The position numbers and the translations under genes are program-made. The notes below the pieces were generated by a model. The model was not told the DNA's origin. It did not search any database and saw nothing but the letters and a program-made list of their open reading frames with translations. A stretch of 43,376 nt of DNA from Burkholderia multivorans (lineage in GTDB: Bacteria; Pseudomonadota; Gammaproteobacteria; Burkholderiales; Burkholderiaceae). Position 1 is the first letter of the stretch. Each line of letters opens with the position of its first letter. The stretch covers positions 120,388 through 163,763 of the forward strand of contig NZ_JAAGNW010000001.1 of assembly GCF_010645215.1 (NCBI RefSeq). The letters are read 5' to 3'. Of this stretch, positions 35,347 through 41,556 are shown piece by piece.

Positions 35347-37151
35347 CCTCGCTCTCCCAACGCCTGACCGATCTCGGCAACCAGCTGTTCAGCACCGCGT
35401 CGTTCGGGCCCGGCGTCGCGATGCAGAACCTCGCGGCATGGTCGTCGCTCGCCCATGTCCAGCTGCTCGGCCGGATCGCGGCGGAATTCGACGTCGACAT
35501 CGACCTCGAGGAAGCCTACCGGCTCGACAGCTTCGAACGCCTGCTCCACTACCTGGCCGAGCGCGCAAGTGCGCCCCGGGCAGCGCTGCCGGACACCATC
35601 GGCGCGCTGCTGCAGGCGCGCGCGCAGGCGCTGCCGGACGCGCCGTTCCTGATCTTTCCGGCGGACGAACGCAGCGAAACCTATCGCGCATTCCACCGGC
35701 TGGCCTGCGCGGCGGCCGACCGGCTGCGCGCGAGCGGGCTGCGCCGCGGCGAGCGCTTCTGCATGGTGCTGCCGAACGGTCCGGCCTTTCTCGCGAGCTA
35801 CTTCGGCGCGCACCTCCTGGGTGCGGTGCCGGTGCCGATCAACCCGGCGCTCGGCGCGTCCGAGTGCGCGTACATCGTGCGCAACAGCGGCGCGCGGCTC
35901 GCCCTCTTCGCGCCCGCGCTCGCCGGCCTGCGCGATGCGGTCGGCGACGCGCTCGGCGCCGGGCACGCGCCGCTCATCCTCGCGGACGACGCATCCGGAT
36001 TCGGCGTCGACGCGCTGCGCGCCGCCGAAACCGTCGCGACCGAAGGCCCCGATCCCACGATCGCGGCCGACGACGACGCCAGCATCCTCTACACCTCGGG
36101 CACGACGGGCCATCCGAAGGGCGTGGTGCTGTCGCACCGCAACCTGCTCGCCGACGCGAACGCGCTCGTCGACTGGTTCGACTTCGCGCCCGGCACGCGC
36201 ACGCTGTGCATCCTGCCGCTCTTCCACAACAACGGCCAGGTCATCACGCTGCTGTCGCCGCTCATCGCCAGCGGCAGTTCGGTGATCGTCGAGGGCAAGT
36301 CGGCGCTGCTGTCGTTCTGGAAGCTCGTGGAACGCTATCGCGTCGACTGGGCGAGCGTGATGCCCGCCTTCCTCGCCGCGTTCCTCGAATACGGACTGAA
36401 GCGCACCGACCAGTCGCTGCGCGGCATCGTGTGCGGCGGCCAGGTGCTGCTCGACGAGGTGCGCACGCGGATCGAGAGCGAGTATCGGGTGCCGATCTAC
36501 GAAGGCTTCGGGCTGACCGAGACGACCTCGTTCGCGACCATGAACCGCTATCCGGCCGAGCTGCGCCGCTTCGGCTCGATCGGCGTCGCGCTGCCGTGCA
36601 ACGAGCTGCGCATCGTCGACGAACAGGGCCGGCCCGCGCCCGACGGCGAAACCGGCGAGATCCTGATTCGCGGCGACAACGTCGCGACCCGCTATCACGC
36701 GCTGCCCGAGGTGAGCGCCGTGCGTTTCCGCGAGGGCTGGCTGCACACCGGCGACTACGGCTATCGCGACGAGACGGGCCACTTCTTCTTCGCGACCCGC
36801 ATCGACGACCTGATCATCAAGGGCGGCGAGAACGTCTATCCTGCGGAAATCGAGAACGTGCTGCACGGCTGCGACGACGTGGTCGAGTGCGCGGCGCTCG
36901 GCGTGCCCGATCCGCTGCTCGGCCAGGAGATCTGCGTGTACGTGAAGCTGCGCGACGGCTCGCCGCTCGACAAGGCCGGCATCCAGCGCCTGTGCGCCGC
37001 GCAGATCGCGCATTTCAAATGCCCGCGCCACGTCGTGCTGCTGCACGAACTCGACGACCTGCGCGAGCTGCCGAAGGGGCCGACGCGCAAGATCCTGCGG
37101 CGCCGGCTGCGCGATCATTTCGCGACGCTCGGCGAGGGCCAGTCCGCGTGA
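35343..37151 (+). CDS. burJ: BurJ, acyl-AMP ligase with an N-terminal carrier-like domain
   Basis: A 602-residue protein starting at TTG 35343, preceded by GAAGGAG. Residues about 10-75 look like an acyl carrier protein: WSSLAHVQLLGRIAAEFDV, with Ser35 at the phosphopantetheine position, though the usual Asp before it is Ser34. Residues about 85-600 form an ANL-superfamily ligase with ILYTSGTTGHPKG (about 250), GFGLTETTS, HTGDYGYRD, KGGENVYPAEIE and a C-terminal lysine in LPKGPTRK. It should activate a carboxylic acid and load its own or a nearby carrier domain. In this operon the free acid made by BurG is the obvious candidate, since BurF has a condensation domain but no adenylation domain. 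This substrate is inference. Confidence 0.85.
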   Translation: MTSLSQRLTDLGNQLFSTASFGPGVAMQNLAAWSSLAHVQLLGRIAAEFDVDIDLEEAYRLDSFERLLHYLAERASAPRAALPDTIGALLQARAQALPDAPFLIFPADERSETYRAFHRLACAAADRLRASGLRRGERFCMVLPNGPAFLASYFGAHLLGAVPVPINPALGASECAYIVRNSGARLALFAPALAGLRDAVGDALGAGHAPLILADDASGFGVDALRAAETVATEGPDPTIAADDDASILYTSGTTGHPKGVVLSHRNLLADANALVDWFDFAPGTRTLCILPLFHNNGQVITLLSPLIASGSSVIVEGKSALLSFWKLVERYRVDWASVMPAFLAAFLEYGLKRTDQSLRGIVCGGQVLLDEVRTRIESEYRVPIYEGFGLTETTSFATMNRYPAELRRFGSIGVALPCNELRIVDEQGRPAPDGETGEILIRGDNVATRYHALPEVSAVRFREGWLHTGDYGYRDETGHFFFATRIDDLIIKGGENVYPAEIENVLHGCDDVVECAALGVPDPLLGQEICVYVKLRDGSPLDKAGIQRLCAAQIAHFKCPRHVVLLHELDDLRELPKGPTRKILRRRLRDHFATLGEGQSA

Positions 37152-37205
37152 GCGGCCGCGCCCGCGCCATGGCGCCTTCATCGAACGGAACAGGAAGGAG
37201 ACGAC

Positions 37206-37640
37206 ATGAAGCTGGTCCTGTTTCTGCATCTGTTTTTCGTGGCCGCATGGGTGAGCTGCGTCGTGGTCGAGGGGATCTTCGAGCATTCGATCGATGACAG
37301 CCCGGCCCTGCGCGACTTCGTCACGCGCCTGCACTGGACCACCGACAAGTACGTGGAAATCCCGTCGTTCTCGATCGTGCTCGTCACCGGCGCGATCCTG
37401 TTCGCGCACGCGACGCCGAGCCCGCTCCTGATCACCAAGGTCGCGTTCGGCGTGCTCGCGATCGCGCTGAACGCCGTGTGCGTCGGGATCGTGCTGCGGC
37501 GTCGCCGTCACGTCGCGGCAGGCGATTACGCCGCGTGGGCGCGCATCGACCGGATCCAGCACAAGCTGGGCGGCGTCGTGGCGATCGCGATGCTCGTCGC
37601 GCTCGCCATCGGCGGCTATCTGTTCACCACCGGAGTCTGA
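37206..37640 (+). CDS. burK: BurK, small four-helix integral membrane protein
   Basis: A 144-residue hydrophobic protein with four predicted membrane helices (about 2-21, 51-69, 74-98, 121-141). A basic RRRRH loop follows helix 3, suggesting that loop is cytoplasmic. Between helices 1 and 2 lies a polar segment with His and Trp residues (HSIDDSPALRDF, LHWTTDKYVE). It recalls small DUF2269/CopD-like membrane proteins, but I cannot name a function. GGAAGGAG precedes the ATG and the stop abuts the burL start (TGAATG), so it belongs to the operon. A role in export, self-protection or membrane anchoring of the assembly line is possible; none is shown by the sequence. Confidence 0.8.
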   Translation: MKLVLFLHLFFVAAWVSCVVVEGIFEHSIDDSPALRDFVTRLHWTTDKYVEIPSFSIVLVTGAILFAHATPSPLLITKVAFGVLAIALNAVCVGIVLRRRRHVAAGDYAAWARIDRIQHKLGGVVAIAMLVALAIGGYLFTTGV

Positions 37641-38519
37641 ATGCAAGCACTCATCTTTCCCGGCCAGGGATCCCAGGCGGCCGGCATGGGCGCGGGGCTG
37701 TTCGAGCGCTTTCCCGCGCTCGTCGAAGCCGCCGACGACGTGCTGGGCCTGTCGATCGCCGCGCTGTGCACGGCCGACCCCGACGGCCGGCTGGCCGACA
37801 CGCGCTACGCGCAGCCTGCGATCTACGTCGTCAACGCGCTGCACCACGCGGCGTGGCGCGAGGACCACGACGATGCGCACGCGTGGTTCGCCGGCCACAG
37901 CCTCGGCGAGTACAACGCGCTGCTCGCGGCCGGCGCGTTCGATTTCCGCACCGGCCTGGAAATCGTCAAGCGGCGCGGCGCGCTGTTCGCCGAAACGACG
38001 GGCGCGATGGCGGCCGTGATCGGGCTGCCCGCCGCCGCGCTCGAACGGCGCCTGCGCACGCTCGGCTTCGACGACCTCGATCTCGCCAATCTCAACAGCG
38101 CCGACCAGACCGTGATCGCCGGCCCGCGCGCCTCGCTCGACGCGGCCGCGCGGCGGCTCGACGCGAGCGGCGACCTCACCGTGCATGCGCTCCAGGTCAG
38201 CGGCGCCTTCCATTCGCGCTACATGGCGGCCGTCAAGCCGGCGTTCGCCGCGTGCCTGGCCGAGCATGCGCTGCGCTGGCCCGCGCGGCCCGTCGTATCG
38301 AACGTGACCGCGCGCTGCTACGCCCCGCCGGGCACGCCCGCCGAATTCCTGGTCGAGCAGCTCGACCATCCGGTGCGCTGGCGCGAGAGCGTCCGCTTCA
38401 TGCTGCGCGAAGGCGTGGACGAGTGGATCGAACTCGGCCCGGGCCGCCGCCTCCTGACCCGGCTCGTCGACGCGGTCCGCCGCGAACCGCGCATCACGCC
38501 GCCCCCCGTTCACGCCTGA
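37641..38519 (+). CDS. burL: BurL, discrete malonyl-type acyltransferase (trans-AT)
   Basis: A 292-residue stand-alone acyltransferase: FPGQGSQAAGMG at the N-terminus, GHSLGEY with nucleophile Ser87, and GAFHSR with His191, the malonyl-selective type of motif. BurF has two ketosynthases and four carrier domains but no acyltransferase, so BurL should supply its malonyl extender units in trans. BurA instead has its own internal acyltransferase. GGAG lies just before the ATG, which follows the burK stop with no gap. Confidence 0.92.
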   Translation: MQALIFPGQGSQAAGMGAGLFERFPALVEAADDVLGLSIAALCTADPDGRLADTRYAQPAIYVVNALHHAAWREDHDDAHAWFAGHSLGEYNALLAAGAFDFRTGLEIVKRRGALFAETTGAMAAVIGLPAAALERRLRTLGFDDLDLANLNSADQTVIAGPRASLDAAARRLDASGDLTVHALQVSGAFHSRYMAAVKPAFAACLAEHALRWPARPVVSNVTARCYAPPGTPAEFLVEQLDHPVRWRESVRFMLREGVDEWIELGPGRRLLTRLVDAVRREPRITPPPVHA

Positions 38520-38535
38520 GGAAACCCGACTCACC

Positions 38536-40359
38536 ATGACTTCCATCCAAGAGGCCCTCGCCGCCTGCGCCGCGCTGCAAGCGGCGCAGCCGCTCGCGCG
38601 CGCCGCCAGCTTCGCCGACGTGCTGCGCCATCGCGCGGAAACGACCCCCGATGCGCTCGCCTACGGCTACCTCGGCTTCGGCCGCATGCCGGACCGCGTG
38701 ATGCGCTACGCGGACATGCATCGCCGCGCGCTGTCGATCGCGCACGAGATCGTCGCGCACGGCCGGCCGGGCGACCCCGTGCTGCTGGTGTTCCCGTCTT
38801 CCGCCGACTTCATCGAAGCGTTCTTCGCCTGCCTGTACGCGGGACGAATGGCGGTGCCCGCCCTGCCGCCGCGCACCGAGAAGGAGCGTCGCCGCCTGCT
38901 GTCCATCACACGCGACTGCGCGCCGTCGCTCGCGCTGTGCGGCGACGGCGACGCGGACGGCGTGCGCGCCGCGCTGCTGGACGCGGGCATCGCGCCGCCG
39001 CCGTGCTGCGAAGTCGGCACGCTGCCCGACCGGCCGGACGCGCCCGCCTTGCCCGCCGTCCCGGCCGACAGCATCGCCTTCCTGCAGTACACCTCCGGCT
39101 CGACCGCCGACCCGAAGGGCGTGATGGTCGGGCACGACAACCTGCTGGCGAACGAACGGCACCTGCATCGCCTGTTCGGCTGCGCGAGCGAACACTGGCT
39201 GATGATGTCGTGGCTGCCGCACTATCACGACATGGGCCTCATCGCCGGCATCCTGCTGCCGATCTTCGCGGGCCGGCCGGCCGTGTTCATGTCGCCGCAG
39301 GACTTCCTGCAACAGCCGTCGCGCTGGCTGCACGCCGTCTCGACCTACGGGGCCACCTGCAGCGGCGGCCCGAACTTCGCGTACGAGCTGTGCCAGCGGC
39401 GCGCGAACCGCATGGCGCTGGACACGCTCGACCTGTCGTCGTGGGTGCACGCGTTCAACGGCGCGGAGCCGATTCGCTACCGCACGCTCGACGCGTTCAG
39501 CCGCACCTTTGCGCCCGCCGGCTTCCGGCCCGACGCGTTCGCGCCCGGCTACGGGCTCGCCGAACTCACGCTGGTCGCGAGCGCCAAGCCGTACGGCGAG
39601 GCCGTCGTCGCGCGGCGCGCGGACCGCGCCGCGCTCGCCGACGGCCGCTTCGCGCCGGGCCCGGACGATGAGCGCGCACTCGACGTGGTGTCGGTCGGCA
39701 CGCTGGACGACGCCGGGCAGCTGATCCGCATCATCGATCCGCACACGGGCGTCGCCTGCGCGACCGGCTCGATCGGGGAAATCTGCGTGTCGAGCGACAG
39801 CGTGTGCCACGGCTACTTCGGCCGCCCCGACGCCTCCGAGGCGACCTTCCACGCCTACCGCTGCGACGCGCACCCGCAGGGCCTGCTGCGCACGGGCGAC
39901 CTCGGCTTCGTCGACGAGCGGGGCCATCTGTTCATCTCCGGCCGCATCAAGGACCTCATCATCCTGAACGGCGTGAACTACTACCCGCAGGACATCGAAG
40001 GCGCGGTGCTCGACGCGTCGACCCAGATCCGCTCGAACCGGATCGCGGCGATCCTGGTCGAGCGCGACGCGCAGGCGGGCGTCGTCGTCGTGCTGGAGGC
40101 GACCGGAGCGTTCTCGCTCGCCGACGCCGCCGCCGCGATCACGCGCGAGATCTGGCAGGCTTGCCAGCTCACGGTCAGCGCGCTGGTCCGGGTGCGCAAG
40201 GGCGAGATCCACACCACGTCGAGCGGCAAGATCCAGCGCGCGGCCTGCGCCGCGATGCTGGCGGACGGCGCGTTCACGATCGAAGAGGCTCACGTCGCGG
40301 ATGACGCGCGCGCGTGGCTGGAGCCCGTGCTTGCCGGATGCGCGTCGCCGATGGGCTAA
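38536..40359 (+). CDS. burM: BurM, fatty acyl-AMP ligase (FAAL)
   Basis: A 607-residue ANL-superfamily enzyme with FAAL hallmarks: QYTSGSTADPKGVMVGH (Tyr185 onward), WLPHYHDMGLIAGIL, FNGAEPI, GYGLAELTL, and RTGDLGFVD followed by GRIKDLIILNGVNYYPQDIE. FAALs make acyl-adenylates that are passed to a carrier domain rather than to CoA. BurF starts with a free carrier domain before its first ketosynthase, which fits loading of a fatty acid starter by BurM and accounts for the alkyl tail of malleilactone/malleicyprol. It is the last gene of the operon; a GC-rich hairpin follows 39 bp after the stop. Confidence 0.92.
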   Translation: MTSIQEALAACAALQAAQPLARAASFADVLRHRAETTPDALAYGYLGFGRMPDRVMRYADMHRRALSIAHEIVAHGRPGDPVLLVFPSSADFIEAFFACLYAGRMAVPALPPRTEKERRRLLSITRDCAPSLALCGDGDADGVRAALLDAGIAPPPCCEVGTLPDRPDAPALPAVPADSIAFLQYTSGSTADPKGVMVGHDNLLANERHLHRLFGCASEHWLMMSWLPHYHDMGLIAGILLPIFAGRPAVFMSPQDFLQQPSRWLHAVSTYGATCSGGPNFAYELCQRRANRMALDTLDLSSWVHAFNGAEPIRYRTLDAFSRTFAPAGFRPDAFAPGYGLAELTLVASAKPYGEAVVARRADRAALADGRFAPGPDDERALDVVSVGTLDDAGQLIRIIDPHTGVACATGSIGEICVSSDSVCHGYFGRPDASEATFHAYRCDAHPQGLLRTGDLGFVDERGHLFISGRIKDLIILNGVNYYPQDIEGAVLDASTQIRSNRIAAILVERDAQAGVVVVLEATGAFSLADAAAAITREIWQACQLTVSALVRVRKGEIHTTSSGKIQRAACAAMLADGAFTIEEAHVADDARAWLEPVLAGCASPMG

Positions 40360-40397
40360 GGGAAGAGCTGGCGAGCGGCGGGCGGGGCGTTTTGCGA

Positions 40398-40421
40398 GCG
40401 CGCCGCCTCAGTGCGGCGCGC
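40398..40421. terminator. Hairpin between convergent burM and SGNH gene
   Basis: GCGCGCCGC, a six-base loop and GCGGCGCGC form a perfect nine-pair stem in the 89-bp gap between the two stop codons. There is no T-run on either side, so it is not a classic intrinsic terminator, but a strong stem at a convergent junction may stop or protect both transcripts. Confidence 0.4.
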
Positions 40422-40448
40422 GCGACACCCACGCACCCGCGCCGCGAC

Positions 40449-41093
40449 TCACGTGTGCGCGAGCATCGGCAACGCGAACCGCGCGAGCGCCGCGCCGAGC
40501 ACGGCGTGCTGGTCCGCATCGAGATGGATGCCGTCCTGCGCGCTGGTGCGGGTGACCTGTCCTGCGTCGAACAGCGCGCAGCGGTAGGTGCGCGCGATAT
40601 CGCCGTAGGCGTTGGCGAGCCCCGCGCAGCGGCTTTCGCAGCCGAGGAACTTCGGCATGGGCTCGCCCTCGGGCACGCGGATCGCAGGGGGCACCACGAT
40701 CAGGATGTCGGGCGTCGTCATGCCGGGCTCGACGGGCGCGCCGCGGATCGCCTCGATCAACGCGCCGATGCCGCGCGCGGAATCCTCGACGGTGTTCGCA
40801 TGAACCGTCTGGAAGTCGTTCGTGCCCAGCATCAGGATGACGAGATCGAGCGGCGCATGCATCTCGATCACTTGCCCGAGGCCCGCCGTGCCGTTGCGCC
40901 CCGGCTTCAGCGGGTCGTCCCAGGCGGTGCGGCGGCCGTTCAGGCAGTTCTCGGCGACGCGCGTCGCGACGCCGTGCGCGCACAGGGCGCGCTCGAGCAC
41001 CCCGGGCCAGCGCGCCTCGAACGACAGGCGGCGGCGGGTGCCCGGGACGATGCCCCAGGACAGCGAATCGGCGTAGACCAGAACATGTTTCAT
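40449..41093 (-). CDS. SGNH/GDSL hydrolase of the MsAcT arylesterase-acyltransferase type
   Basis: A 214-residue SGNH hydrolase. The block I nucleophile is Ser10 in ADSLSWG (GDSL in most relatives), block III is GTND (Asn92), and block V is DGIH (Asp187, His190). The run of SLSWGIVP, RWPGVLERAL, LDLVILMLGTND and DAGQV-DGIHLDADQH is close to the Mycobacterium smegmatis acyltransferase MsAcT family, which hydrolyses or transfers small acyl groups. There is no signal peptide, so it is likely cytoplasmic. The start is ATG 41093, chosen for family length; no good ribosome site is visible. It is convergent with burM and is not part of that operon. A role in acyl transfer or detoxification of the lactone product is possible but unsupported. 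Confidence 0.85.
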   Translation of the reverse strand: MKHVLVYADSLSWGIVPGTRRRLSFEARWPGVLERALCAHGVATRVAENCLNGRRTAWDDPLKPGRNGTAGLGQVIEMHAPLDLVILMLGTNDFQTVHANTVEDSARGIGALIEAIRGAPVEPGMTTPDILIVVPPAIRVPEGEPMPKFLGCESRCAGLANAYGDIARTYRCALFDAGQVTRTSAQDGIHLDADQHAVLGAALARFALPMLAHT

Positions 41094-41265
41094 AGCGACG
41101 GACGTGGAGGCAAGTGCGGAGGACGGGCAGGCGGCGCGCCGCCCGGTGACAGGCGCCATCTTCCAATCCTTTGCGCGGTCGTGCAAGGCCGCCGCCCGCA
41201 TCCGTCCTCGAGCAGAGCGGAATCGGATCAAGAACTGCAGTTCCACGTCCGGCGTGCCGGGCAAA
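41094..41265. other. Upstream region of the SGNH gene up to the IS remnant
   Basis: These 172 bp must hold the promoter of the minus-strand SGNH gene. No convincing -35/-10 pair is visible. Frames running through here join the IS remnant without family resemblance, and the boundary of the insertion remnant lies at about 41266. Confidence 0.4.
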
Positions 41266-41471
41266 TCCTTTTTCAGCAGCCTGAAGAAAGAGCGAATCCG
41301 CAAGCGCATCTATAAAATCCGGGATATGGCGCGTGCCGACGTCTTCGACTACATCGAGGTCTTTTACAATCGAACCCGCCGCCATAGTCATCTCGGCGGA
41401 CTGAGTCCCGAGGCCTTTGAACAAGCCGCGGCGCGAAGGTCGGGGGTGTCTGGTGTGCTCCGGGCAGTCCA
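41266..41471 (+). mobile_element. IS3-family remnant: 3' end of the transposase and right end
   Basis: The plus-strand frame from SFFSSLKKERIRKRI through DYIEVFYNRTRRHSHLGG to SPEAFEQAA (about 41266-41440) is the C-terminal end of an IS3-type OrfB transposase. In intact relatives the last DDE glutamate sits just before SFF; here that position reads GlyLys, so the remnant begins right after the active site and is inactive. The sequence then runs into a stretch ending GGGCAGTCCA (41471), which resembles a terminal inverted repeat ending in CA. The left part of the element and its partner repeat are absent. Confidence 0.8.
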
Positions 41472-41510
41472 ATCGGTCTGGCGTCGGGGTGCTATATGTC
41501 AAGATAACCG

Positions 41511-41551
41511 GACATTCGGTCCGGCCGATCAAACTGGCCGAACCGGATGTC
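41511..41551. terminator. Long hairpin downstream of the autotransporter gene
   Basis: GACATTCGGTCCGGCC (41511-41526) and GGCCGAACCGGATGTC (41536-41551) pair at 14 of 16 positions around a nine-base loop. The stem starts five bases after the autotransporter stop on the minus strand. No T-run follows, so it may be a transcript-stabilising hairpin or a relic of mobile DNA rather than a simple terminator. Confidence 0.5.
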
Positions 41552-41556
41552 TGCCT

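Noticed and set aside
40408-41532. Longer minus-strand frame (374 codons) overlapping the SGNH gene
   Set aside because: The SGNH motifs are in the other frame; this one shows only composition-driven coding potential.
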